Assembly: GCA_932521035.1 (NCBI GenBank)
Contig: OW051496.1
Coordinates: 3,224,001 to 3,288,000 of the forward strand
Length of the DNA stretch: 64,000 nt
DNA from: Oscheius dolichura
Taxonomy: Eukaryota > Nematoda > Chromadorea > Rhabditida > Rhabditidae
Reading direction: 5' to 3'
Below are positions 1 to 11,079 of the stretch, piece by piece. The notes under the pieces were generated by a model. It did not search any database. It saw only the letters and a list, made by a program, of their open reading frames with translations, and was not told the origin of the DNA. Each line of letters opens with the position of its first letter. The stretch's first letter is position 1. The translations under genes and the position numbers were made by a program.

Positions 1-2424
1 CCAAAAGGGGATAAAAAGAGGTCGGAGCATGGAGAACACGGCAGACAACATCCCGAACCACACCATCCACCAGAAGAACCAGCCGAAGAACCGTGCGTGG
101 CTATAAATGAAAAAGAACGGAAAAATCTACTCCAGGTTGGTTTATAGAGCAAAAAATCCCCATCAGAGTCCATTTTAATCGCATACCATTTGCCTTCGGC
201 AGCCTACGGCTGTCGTCTGTCTGTCAAAGTTATCCGTTTCGACCTGTGGCGACCTTTCCGCTCTTCTGCCGACGACCGCCTGCGGCGGCCCCTGGGATTA
301 AGAAATTAATAATCCCTTTACCGTCGGACAGACAAACAGACAAACACCATAGCACTTTAATAGTAAGGGATTTCACGGTTAACGGGCGGTGCCACCTTTC
401 GTTACAGGACCCATTGGACAGAGTTCAATATTCTATGGTAACCTTGAGTCAGCGACTAAAAAAAATCAAATGGCTGTTGGCAAACACTTGGGCACGTGGG
501 ATATCTGTGGGAAACCCGCTTGGCGGCGTTTTTACTAATTTTTGCGACCAACGGCTTCTATTTTTCAAATTCGTCAGTGAAAATCAAAGAACCAGTGACC
601 ATTTTCTGATAAAAGATCTCCGAAATCCTAAACCTTTTGGACTATATCAAAGGAATTGGACTACATCAAGGAAATCAGTGTAAATGTCAGTCCGCCGCTC
701 TTTCAATCCCTGCCAAAACAAACTAGAAATCAAATTTCTGGTCCCCTCCAACCCTCCACATGTCTGTGTGTGTCTGTTTACATCTTCCTCCCCGTACTGC
801 TCACCCCAAAACCGGAAAATTAAATATGCCCGTCGGCTGTGTTCTCTTTGATTCGATTGTGTGTGTCTCCCTGAGTTTATTGAACTCTTAGACACCCTGA
901 ACTTTTCCCCAAAATGGAAGACGAAGGGAATGTTCCCAGAAGTTCAACAACTCTCTTCACCTATTATGGAGGGGGGATTTATAGGAGGCGATTTGGGGGC
1001 TCTCGAGGTTCTTAAGTGTTTTTTGCCCGGGCCGCTTTATCCTCCCTAATAGAGGGGAATAGATGGGCCACACAAATTGTGTCCTTTTCTTAGGGAGGGG
1101 AGGACAAATAACAACGAGACACTCCCGGTGGTGGCGGAAGGGGAACCGACAGAAATATAGGGGGACTGAATAACATTATATTCGATTGTACACAGTTTAG
1201 AATGCTAGTTGTTATGGAAATTCCTTAAAATGATGAGAAAACTTTTGGGATTGCTGATAGGTCGCCACTCAAAGCTCTAACAACTCTTATCGTCACTTTC
1301 AGATATAAGATAAAGTGAAATTCTGTGATTTTATGGGCAAGACTTTTTAGTATAAACGGGTTACCGTTTCTGTCTCAACAAAATTTGATACGGGTCCAAT
1401 TAGCGACGAGGCGATAATCCTTGCTGTTTATAGAGAACTGACAAAACCAAAAAAAAGAATAAGAAAATTCTCTCCAGTACAAACCTTCTTCAGAGGCAAT
1501 GTTGTTCTATTTTCTTTCCTATTTTCAATCGGAAAGCCAAGTTCGTAAACCTTTAAATTTTCTCGTTTGCTGAATCGCGTTTACTGCAAAACTTCTCCAA
1601 TTTACTCGGCGAGTAATAGAACAGGGGCCGTGGAAAGCCCGGTGGAAATGGATCTCTCATTTGTGAAAACTTACCTGGCCATATAACAGGGATTCGGAAG
1701 TGTACATGTTTCACGGGGAAATAAATGAAGGGAGCAGAGTTTTCGCTTTTACCGTATTGGTGAAACAATCTGTTTTACTCCACTGATCGCCAAAATCAAC
1801 TAGAAATCTCTAAATTCCTTTTGTTTTGGAACAGATCGATAAATTTAGTTTTTCTTTTGAGCCCCCGATTGTTATTCTGTTTTTTTTCCTATTATAACGA
1901 GTTAGAATTCCGGAGGCTTTTATTTGAGGAAATGCAGTGCTCCCCTTATAAGAAGGTAGTAAACTAAACATTTTACTCCGTTTATTTCGATCGAGATTCT
2001 AATTGCATTGCTCTAGATCTCTTTCCCTAATTTTACCACCCTCCTGAAACATTTCCGTGTCTCAATTTAGCTCCCCTTCCATTTTTCCACGAATCTTCTT
2101 CTTTATTTCGTCTCGTGTCCTTCCAAATTCGTCTCCGCGTCACCTGCACGAGGAGAGGAGCGAAAAGCAGTCGCCATAATTTGCATCTGAGCAAAGGGAG
2201 GGCAGGGGACTTCCGGAATGCCCAATTTTAGCAGAAGCGGAACACGAGGTGGGAAGTGCAATGCTTCACTGAACTTATGTTATATTCCTGTAACATAGAG
2301 CTGGTGATTTTTTGTTATTATTCAGGGTTTGAAATATTCTCCCCGCTGCAAAAAAAAACGAATTAAACGAGAGAGGGACCCACTGGCCCCCGGTAATTAA
2401 TTGCCCTCTCTCCCGGGGGCTTTT
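1..2424. other. Intergenic sequence, no gene recognised
   Basis: I see no exon chain, known domain or transposon terminus here. Open frames (for example 246-683 on the plus strand and 647-895 on the minus strand) have low-complexity or frame-overlapping translations without domain signatures. A short GACA/AAACA-type run lies at about 325-346 and similar GACAGACAGACA runs recur near 37311 and 50730, so it is probably a dispersed simple repeat. The stretch may include the promoter or a 5' exon of the ion channel that starts being readable at 3509, but I could not identify one. Confidence 0.4.
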
Positions 2425-2571
2425 CTATTCAGCGCCGGTCGGGGTACGTCTTTTGGCTGGAATTGGATGGCCATCAGTGTTGGTGACAGCTCCATTCAGT
2501 CCTTCCGATAGCCCCAGCAGCCACACGTAAATAAGCAGGCACCAGGGGAGATGACGGGGACAGACAACCAT
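2425..2571 (-). CDS. Candidate small secreted peptide (48 aa)
   Basis: An ATG at 2571 opens a 48-residue frame whose first ~24 residues look like a signal peptide: a hydrophobic core (CLLIYVWLLGL) ending in SEG. A short polar tail follows, with a dibasic KRR near residue 40 and a stop at 2425. The frame extends upstream to 2616 without a splice site I could recognise. This could be a small secreted or neuropeptide-like precursor, or the first exon of a longer gene. No family is recognised and chance cannot be excluded; there is no supporting neighbour on this strand. Confidence 0.3.
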   Translation of the reverse strand: MVVCPRHLPWCLLIYVWLLGLSEGLNGAVTNTDGHPIPAKRRTPTGAE

Positions 2572-3508
2572 ATTCGAGGAGAGGGGAAATGAGGAGGGGA
2601 GGGTAGGCAATTTCAAGAAAAGTACAAGGCGAATAGCTACGGTCGTTCATAAAGATGATGCTCAGACCAATAAAGAAAAAAGGAAATGGGGCGAATTTAT
2701 GGCTGGCTTGGAACATTCTCTCATTCTCGAACCAAAATTTGGATCTACCACCGTTTCAAAGGAAATTTCGCGGTTCTTCAAGATTCTCGGTCGTAGACCT
2801 CTAATTTTTTACCTTCACCTTCAAGACTACTGTAAAAATATCCAAATCTTCCCGAAATGTCCTGAAATGAAGTCGCGCCGAGTCTTTTAACTGCGAAATA
2901 TCCATTGGAAACGGGCGGTAACGCCTAATTTTATGGGGGTTCCTTGTTTGAACCCAGGAGATGCCTGGATACTGGATGTAAATTTGAAATTTCACGGGTA
3001 GAGTATTTTTGGAAGCTAATTCTAAAAATAAGCATGGTAACGGTCGATTTGGGTTGATATTCATGGAAAGAAAAAATGATAGGAGCGAAGCTCAATAAAA
3101 ATGAAAGTAATGAGAGATCTCTACAAGAATTTGGAAATTACTACCTACTGTTGGTTTTGTTGGATTATATCACTCCTTTTCGTATTATTCTCGTTTTTTT
3201 CTTCTCGTTCTTCGACCAGTAAAAGCTCACTTTCTCCCCGGTGTCCTAAAAGCAGGAAGCGCGTGCCAGGCAATTTGGACATTGGCCCCGGGGGAGAAAG
3301 CTTTTTTTGAGTGGGAGATTCAACCGAGTGGAAGAGCTAAAAAGGTCAAAAAAGAGACGGCAAGCTGCTAAAAAACAGAGAAAGAATCATGTAGAGGAAA
3401 AGAGAAAGAACTGATTAGAACCCGAAACAAGGAGTAATCCCATACGGAAAACGAGGTGTTATTCCGGGTTTTCTTTGAATTTTCCCGGTATAATACCTTT
3501 TTTTTCAG
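2572..3508. other. Region upstream of the ion channel, nothing supported
   Basis: Open frames at 2801-3064 and 3101-3310 lack domain features and look accidental. The 5' exon of the channel gene, which should encode its signal peptide, may lie here or further upstream but was not found. Confidence 0.35.
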
Positions 3509-6500
3509 GAACTCTTCTCGGATTCTTACGACAAGAACAATCTACCAAGTGCTCTGGCAACTGAAGTTTGTTATGTTATTAGTCTAGCACAAATAGCAGC
3601 TTTGAGCAATTTAGTCATCCATATCAATCTAGATTGAAACCAATTTAATTTTGTACAATTTAAAGTTCCGAATCCGTTACAAGAAGAGAATTGGGCGCAT
3701 TGGGTGATAGCATTTTATCAGCCGTTACTGTTAGTAAAACTAAATTTTCAAAAAAAGAATTTTTTTGAATACGGGCTTCTCTTTTTTGCTTCAATCGGAA
3801 TTACAAAACGTCTCACATAATTGAGTGTTGTTCTTTTCAGTCGTTTTCTGGCTCTTGAAAACTAAAAATGGGTTAATTTTAGGTAATCGTGGAGCTGACC
3901 GTCCAATCGATCACAGAAATCAGCGAATTCAGTAGCAGTTTCAAGGCGGACGTGTGGTTCTCTCAAATCTGGAGGGATCCTCGCCTGGATTTCACTGATC
4001 GGTAGGTTTCTTTTTCTAAAAATACCTGTTATTTGCACGAATCCATATGGCCAGTGTTCAATAGACTAACATTGCAAAGGAAATTTCATATTTCATAGTG
4101 AAACGGAAGGAATTTTTATAAAAATCTAACTAGTAGGGTGGAGGATAAGTCCTGTCAATGACCTCATAACTTTTGATAGAGACCGTTTTACAGTACACAT
4201 GAGCACTTCCTAGGTAGGTCTCGGAGTGGCCGATCTGATAAAACAAACTAGAAAACAATTCCCATGTAATTGCGAAATTTTCCGGGCGTTTAAAAAAAAG
4301 AGTAGTGCCATTTGTGCTGGTGCGCTATGTTTCCGGCCACTTCCGAAAAAACTGAATACGCCGTTCGATCGGGCTCGCAGAGTTGATCAAAATCATATAT
4401 CAAACTTTTATTTGTCATGTAAAATCGCCATTTCCCAATCGATTGTCAAATAGGGTCCCACGCAGTCCGTATTGAAATTACGGCTCGAGGGTTCGATCCC
4501 GCTCGGCGTCGATCTTTTATACTTTCTTTTGCTTTTTTCTTTTTTGCAGCAAACACCTTCTTTTGCAAAGATTAAACCATATCAACAAAAAGAAAAAAAG
4601 AAAAAGAGGGATATCACCGAGCGGATCCGAACTCTCGACCTTTCTATGCTGTTTTGCAGAAACCCACTGCGCCATTTGGCCAATTTTTAGAAAAAGAAGG
4701 TTTTCCACAGAAAATTAAAGTTTGATAGATGATTTTGATCAACTCTGCGAGCCCGATCGAACGGCGTATTCAGTTTTTTCGGAAGTGGCCGGGAACATAC
4801 CGTACCAGCGAAAATGGCAAAACTCACTGTTTTTTTTTGAAACGCCCGGTAAATTTCGCAATTACATGGAATTTTTTTCTAGTTTGTTATAACAGATCGG
4901 CCACTCCGAGATCTACCTAGGAAGTGCTCATGTGTACTGTAAAACGGTCTCTATCAAAAGTTATGAGGTCATTGACAGGACTTATCCATCACCCTACTAT
5001 AATAACAATTCTTATCGTCGACTTAAATTCCGTTACAAATAAATTTCACGGTACAAACCACACAAAAATTATTGCGACAACGCTTTAGATAAGGATCAAA
5101 AAACACAAAACACCACATTTTCAACAATTTTTGAAATGAATCCTCTTGAATAGGAATACTTTAAAGGGAGGGAAAGATTTATTTGTTTAATAGGGGATTA
5201 CACTGTGGAATTAGAAAGGATATCAGCCAGATGGAGGGGAATAACAACTGAAGACATAGCACAGCACCCATTGGGAAGCTGGGGACCCTGTTTCCATTAA
5301 ATATTTCAGTTTTATCGAGATCTTTGTCTATGTCATTCTCTCCTCCAATTACAAAAATCTCATTGTCAAGGACTGCTGCAGAAAAGGCACATCGAGGTTG
5401 TTTTATTGGCGGCAGTTCTTTCCATGTTCCTTTTCCTTCTAGATTGCTCAGTTCCAGTACGGTATTGAATGTTGTCTTTTCATCATCACCTCCCATTAAA
5501 ATGAGATTATTTCCATGAGAAACGAGAGAATGAGCATTAAGAGGTGTTGGCATATCATTCAGCTCCGTCCAGACACCACTCTCCGGGTCGAAACATTCCA
5601 CACTTTTCAAATAATTCGAACCATCAACCAATCCACCACAGACAATGAATTTGCCATTATGAACTGCTGCAGCTGCATAATATCGCGAATATTCCATGTC
5701 CCTAAAATATTGATTAGCCCTGATTGAGCCTTGTATCAGATGTTGTATCATCTCGTTTGAGAGACGAACCTCGTCTTGAGTGTGGATCAGGGCTGTGCGG
5801 GTTGGCCATTTTCAAAACGGGTCGGGACGGGACTCGTCCCGCCCAAAACCCTGAATGAAACGGGACGGGAATCCCGCACATCCTTCGTGTGGATCTTGTT
5901 TGGTCGCGAGACAGACTCGTGATCACGTCTCGCTCTAATAACTCCTTTACTCGTCCAAGCCTAGTTTTATTTTGGTCTTTTTTCCAACTACCGGGGGTTT
6001 CAACTACGGGGCCATTTGGCATTTTCACGGACAAAAACGCCTGAATTCCAGGTTGAGATTTCAAAACAGGCACATTTCGCTCGCCAAGTTCCCAAATGGT
6101 CCCGTAGTTGAAAACCGAGAAGAAGAGAAAAAAGGGGGAAAAATATTGAACTCACGGCATTTTAATCCATTTGTTCTTCTTCGGATCATATCGTTCCACA
6201 CTTTTCAAGAAGCTGCCTTCACTATTTCCTCCAAATACCCAGATGGATCCATTCCATTCCACACTGCTATTTGTAATACCCCATCGTTTCTCATTCATAT
6301 CTGCCAATCGTATCCATTCCAATGTTTTGTTATCCAATTTGTATAATTCTTTAGCCATCGAACCACCGAATATATAGATCTCTCCATCCAGATATACTGC
6401 ACCTCCCTCATAAAGTACTTTCGGTAATTTCAATGCCAATTTGATCCATTTGTTTTGTTTCAAAATGACCATTTCATCTATTCCTCTGTTATCTTTTCCT

Positions 6501-9500
6501 CCTCCAAGGACCAAAATCTAAAAGAATATTAATTATTCTATTCCCCAATATCTCACCGAGTTCTGCTCCATTTTCCCCTTCAATTCTCTATTTTCCGCCT
6601 CCAGCCTGCTCATTCTTCCCATTAGTTCCACAATCAGCGTGTTTACATTCGCTTCAGAAGGATTAGTTGCCATTAGAGTAGCTGAAATAGTTTATGGAAA
6701 GGTTGAGAAATGGGAAAAGTCGCTTTGAACAAGGGAAGAGGCAGGCAACGCCCTTGATAAGGGAGACTCCATGTTTTATAGAGAGGCCCAAGGGACAGTC
6801 CTTGATAAGGGAGACTTCGATAAGAAAATTGTTGCGGCTGTCGCGTTTGCCAGTGTTTGGCTAGTATAATATTATTCATCATCTCCTGTAATAGAAGCGC
6901 TTATGAATCATAAGTTATGATAACTGATTTTATGCCACTATTTACAATTAAAGTGAGCCTACCGCAGTAGAAAAAATTTGTGACTATTGTGACTTGATTT
7001 TAGCGCCACCTCGAAAAAGCTCGCTTTTGTCGGTTTTTTCGTTTATTATGATGCTAGATGATTATTCGACGACAAAAATATTGAATAAGAAATAAAAGAA
7101 TAGTTAAAAAACGAAGAAACAGATTCGTCACGTAACGCTACAGTATATGCTCAAGAGGCGCGCCATTTTACTGCGGTAGGCTCCCTTTAAAGGGAGCTAC
7201 CGGCAGTAGATTTCGCGCCTACAGCACGCCTTCCGACATTTTACGGGTGCGGCGGCGGCGCATTACATAACCTTGAATTTCATCTATTTCATCTATTTTT
7301 GCTTCTTTTTCACATGTTGTCAACGTTTTTTAGTGCTATATTTATTAAAAACATCACAATAAACATTACAAATGCGAAGAAGAGGTCTCTTGGATGGCCG
7401 TTGACTTCTTTCCATCTTGCGCTTGATTCTGGAAACAACATAACCTAATAATGACTTTTAGCAAATAAACTGACCTGATAAATACTCCAAGTCGTTCTCT
7501 TGGCCAAATACAAGGTTATCCTGCAAAATAAATATTAGAAAACATCGAGGGAAACAAAAATAGCAAAAAAATTAAAGCAAATATTCGATTGTTGCTTTGT
7601 TATTTATTTTTAACCATTTATATCACATGCCACATGCTCAGTGATACTGCAAAAGAACCGCTATCGAATGTAGATCATTTAGCAACAACAATAATATAGA
7701 GAAAACAAGTACAGGCAAAGAAATTAATAAATTTGTCGATGAAACGATTTTTTCAGAAAAAGGACGCTAACGAAGAATGCTGCCCGCGAAAAAAGATAAT
7801 AGACATTTTCGACCGTATTTTCTACTGCCGGTAGCTCCCTTTAAGGCTAGAAAGCGGCGCCCAGTGTTTCGGCTCCTTTGACTTTATTCGTATCACTCAT
7901 TTTGAATTGGGAAGACCAGTTTTGACGAAATCAAAACGTTGTCATTTCGACAGGCTAACAGTCAGCTTTTCCGGGCTATTAGAACTGGAGGCACGAGTCA
8001 ACGTTATTGTCTCTCCGCCTTGGCCAGGATAAGGACCAGTGCGAAGAATGCCCTCTGTGGTTCCGGGCCCATTACACCTCCTCATTCCTCAAACTTCAAT
8101 ACCTAAATAATAAATTAAAGGATCATAAAGTTGTCCTCAAATGCCGCTAATGACAGTAACGGCTAGAAAATAACAACATCAGAAAAGATAAAAGTTCCTT
8201 AATTTTTCAGGAATTACTGCCTGAAGAATATCTCGCTAGCCGCTCACAAACTACCTCAACTCTGGTCGCCGAATGTCTGTTTCGTCAATAGTAAAAAAGT
8301 CAGTTCTCCTATTTTATGACAAGTCCTAGGTGGAAATCCACTCCTCGCCCTCGCAGAATATCCTGTTGCTCGTCTTCCCCAACGGGACAATCTGGTTAAA
8401 CTTCCGGGTCTCGCTCATCGGGCCCTGTAAATTGGATCTGACCTATTTTCCCATGGATCGGCAATCTTGTAATCTTGTTTTTGAGGTGGGAATTGTTGAA
8501 AGAGGCCGGATATTTAGAGCCGTCTGTTTAGAGCTACAGCTATAACACGGCAGAGGTGAGGATATTCTGGAGGGACTGGGAAGCCGTCTCCATCCCGGAC
8601 CCCGACTCGAAGAATCTACCCGACTTTGAACTCGTCTCTTATGAGTAAGTTTTGCCAGCGACGGCACAAAGTCCATTGTATAGCTTTGAAGGAGAATTTC
8701 TTTGTAGGTAACTTAAAACCGAAAGGAAAATTTAATTTGCTTGTTTGGAATAACGATTGATGGGCATCTATTGAGCCGCTCAATTGAAATATTACTTTAT
8801 TGCTCCTTTGAAAAGTTCAAAATAAAAAAAAAGAATGAAAATTTGACGCAGGAGAGAGAAGCTATCGAAATGTAAAGTTCTCCTGAAATATAAAGGATAG
8901 TAGAAACATAAACAGCATCCAGAATTCCTAAAAAAGCTACTATTTCGCTTTGTCACTTTCTAACGAGTACCGTAATCTATTCCTCAAGCAAGTTCTCTAG
9001 GAATCCGTCCAGTGCTAAGCATTGCAAGCGGTATTCTTTGTAGGGCGGGCGAAACAAGAAGAGAAATTGCGGATTGAACCTCATACCTTCCATGCAGAAT
9101 ATTGCTAGATTTATTAGCTAGATTTATTTATTATTAGGAGAATGAACGCCACCGATTGAATTGATAAGCCGAAAGATTACTTTATAGCCTTGGTGAAGTT
9201 GAGCAGAAAAGAGTACACAAATTGCTCCGAGGACAAATTGTAAAGTAGAAGGTTTTTGGATAATAACGGAAGGGAGAAACACGGAACTGGAAATAGGAAT
9301 ATCACAACAAACGGGTACTGTGATACTTTCTTCCTCAAAAAAGGTAGCACCATTCAAAACTTTCATATTCCATGTTTTGGCTAAAGATTAAATAGCGAGG
9401 CCGAAATAATGATCCACTGACAAAAACGAATACGTACACCAACATCTCTCCAGCAAATTTCTTGACCACAGAAAAATTCAAAAGTGGCCAATGATGGGAA

Positions 9501-10775
9501 CTGTTTCCAGCTGTAACAGTTTTCACTAAATAGACCTCTTTTCCAATTTTTCAATTTCTTCCAACTGAAGCTTCTCACGCAAAGACTTTACTGAATTATC
9601 CCCAAGAAATTTGGATTCTGCCACAAACATTTCAAAAAGTCTAAAGTGATCATTTCAGACATCGTAATGACACTCTGGTCTACACTGCTGGCCTATGGGA
9701 CCAGCTGGAAGTGAAGTTCACCTTCCGTCGTCTCTACGGCTATTACGTGCTTCAGGTAGGGAAGATAATATCTTCGCCATCCAGCCCAATCCGATAATAA
9801 TGTCGATTGTTGATTTCACCAATTTCCAGGCCTATATGCCCACGTACCTGTCCGTTTTCATCTCTTGGATTGCTTTTTGGATCGACACCAAGGTAACCCG
9901 TTTATTTCGAAATATGGTCATGTTCAGGCTCTCCCGGCCCGGATCACCCTCGGCGTCAGTTCCCTCATGGCCCTGACCTTCCAGTTCGGAAATATCGTCA
10001 AGAATCTCCCCCGAGTCAGCTATGTCAAGATGAGAAATCTCTTCTTTTTCTGTTCTTACGAGAGTATTTCAGGCCCTGGATATTTGGATGTTCGGCTGTG
10101 TCGGGTTCATTTTCCTCTCGTTGGTCGAGTTGGCCGCCGCGGGATTCGCCGATAAATTGGAGGCCAGACGGCGAAGAACACAGAAATTCAAAGAGAATCG
10201 AATGCTACGGTCGGATTCCGAACAGAATTGGCTGTCCAGGCTCTCAACACCGCCGGTAGTCACCGACGCGAGACTACCGCCAGACGGTGAGTGTTTGAAA
10301 TATATGGAAACATCCACAAAAGACTGAATTCCATCTTATTGCAAGCATGAAACATGTTTCGCCGTCATTATTTAATAATATGAAACATAACCTTTCTTGT
10401 TGGCTTACACACACTGATGTGCAAAATGTTCCTTCCCGCCTTTCTTTTCATACGTCCATTACTGACTATCTACTTTCCAGAGTCAGACGTGACACTGCCG
10501 TCTGGTGCTCCTCTTCTCCGTTGTAACGGGGAACATTCAACCAATGGAAACACGAAAAGACGGCGGGTCGAGGACCGGCAACGTCTCTCGAAGGCCTATA
10601 TGCCCGTGGAGCCGGTACAAATCAGCAGCGAGAGGATCGACGAGGTCTGTTCTTCTTTTTCCCTCGAAAAAACCAAATTCTCCAGATTTCGGCCAAGTTG
10701 TTTCCGCTTCTCTTCACGGCTTTCAATATATTTTACTGGTTTTATTATATTGGAAAGTCGGGCGGTATACTGTAG
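3509..10775 (+). CDS. Cys-loop anion channel subunit (ACC/LGC type), 5' end missing
   Basis: This encodes a pentameric ligand-gated chloride channel subunit of the nematode acetylcholine-gated (ACC/LGC-46) type, acting in the plasma membrane of excitable cells. Exons read: 3509-3565, 3883-4001, 8211-8298, 8330-8485, 8532-8644, 9659-9755, 9830-9892, 9928-10029, 10073-10286, 10481-10644, 10686-10775. They give the extracellular beta-core ([11 protein letters not shown]), the Cys-loop in 8330-8485 (two cysteines 13 residues apart, with YFPMDRQ between), TM1, a TM2 exon starting [10 protein letters not shown] whose PAR motif marks anion selectivity, TM3, a basic intracellular loop and TM4 ending GKSGGIL then TAG. 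Phases agree at every junction. The exon for the signal peptide was not found. Introns are as short as 31-46 bp, apart from 4.2 kb and 1.0 kb ones. The intron at 10030-10072 has AT instead of GT at its donor. Exon 3883-4001 is duplicated at 48184. Confidence 0.85.
4131..4999. repeat. Foldback element with long inverted arms
   Basis: The segment begins TAGTAGGGTGGAGGATAAGT and ends with the near inverse. Both arms run about 200-300 bp: the run around GGTCTCTATCAAAAGTTATG near 4950 is mirrored at about 4160-4185, and a GGCCACTCCGAGATC motif near 4900 is mirrored near 4220-4230. TA dinucleotides flank the inner arms. No transposase is present, so it is non-autonomous. It sits in the long channel intron directly 3' of kelch copy 1. 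Its right end, from about 4918 onward, is found again beside kelch copies 2 (21414) and 3 (48450). Confidence 0.8.
4440..4690. repeat. Two tRNA-like cassettes in the foldback loop
   Basis: On the plus strand a B-box-like GGTTCGATCCC lies at 4490-4500, followed by a T-rich tract with TTTTGC. On the minus strand at 4690-4610 there is an A-box-like TGGCGCAGTGGG and a downstream AGTTCGGATCC, again followed by T-rich sequence. Neither folds into a convincing acceptor stem, so these look like tRNA-derived SINE heads or internal RNA polymerase III promoters, not tRNA genes. Confidence 0.5.
5179..6673 (-). CDS. Kelch-repeat protein, copy 1 (frameshifted C-terminus)
   Basis: Exons 6557-6673, 6156-6517 and 5179-5701 (minus strand) encode a short N-terminal region with a coiled-coil-like segment ([12 protein letters not shown]) followed by a run of kelch blades. 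The blades are recognised by double-glycine motifs (VLGGG, IYIFGG, IWVFGG, FIVCGG, LILMGG, IFVIGG) and spaced Trp/Tyr. No BTB or BACK domain is visible. Kelch propellers are protein-interaction modules; no partner can be named. Compared with copy 2, the small second exon is missing, but phase is kept because exon 1 now splices after TCG at 6557. A 10 bp deletion near 5290 shifts the frame, so the last ~35 residues are unrelated to the other copies. The gene lies entirely inside an intron of the ion channel, on the opposite strand. Confidence 0.7.
5769..6116. repeat. Repeat inserted in kelch copy 1 intron
   Basis: Relative to kelch copy 3, the last intron carries about 350 extra bases. The right part is a small inverted-repeat unit: GTTTCAACTACGGGGCCATT at 5998-6017 mirrors the sequence at 6092-6116. 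The left part is rich in GGGACGGG-type runs. The same insertion, at the same place, is in copy 2 (about 22236-22668). Confidence 0.7.
6952..7186. mobile_element. TTAA-flanked MITE, 235 bp
   Basis: Inverted termini AGTGAGCCTACCGCAGTA (left) and AGGGAGCCTACCGCAGTA (right, reverse strand) are bounded by TTAA at 6948-6951 and 7187-7190. It is too short to code for a transposase. The termini resemble the neighbouring element at 7191-7840, which starts at the very same TTAA. Confidence 0.8.
7191..7840. mobile_element. TTAA-flanked element with AGGGAGCTACCGG termini
   Basis: Perfect inverted termini AGGGAGCTACCGGCAGTA lie between TTAA at 7187-7190 and TTAA at 7841-7844. A longer relative with the same termini and interior is at 59873-60961. 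On the minus strand two exon-like pieces, separated by gtcagttt...cag signals, read [15 protein letters not shown] and then [13 protein letters not shown], running into a hydrophobic tail and stop. The same pieces are recognisable in the longer relative. The element is probably derived from a larger coding transposon of the Kolobok (TTAA) type; this assignment is inferred from TTAA and terminal similarity. Confidence 0.75.
7845..8210. other. Remainder of the long ion-channel intron
   Basis: No gene is seen here. It ends in a normal AATTTTTCAG acceptor before the channel exon at 8211. Confidence 0.5.
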
Positions 10776-11079
10776 CCAGGGAGAGGGAAAGAAGACAGCG
10801 GGTACAGAAGAAATAGATGGAGAAAAGAAGAAGAAGAAGATGACTATTTTCATATCTGATAATTCTACTCTCGATGTATATAAAAAAAGATTACTGTAGC
10901 CGGGAAATTGTCTCTATCGTGTAACAAAATGTCTGAAAATGGGGCACCCTTTTAGCTCTTCCTCGAAACATTGAGAAACCCATCTTTATTCCCATTGTTT
11001 TTGTAATTCTTCAAAGTGTTTATCCCTCGTATCCGAGAGATTTATCACCACGTTTTTGCTCGTCGAAAAGATTATTCCC

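Noticed and set aside
246-683. 145 aa plus-strand ORF
   Set aside because: No domain, no splice or promoter context, overlaps repeat-like sequence.
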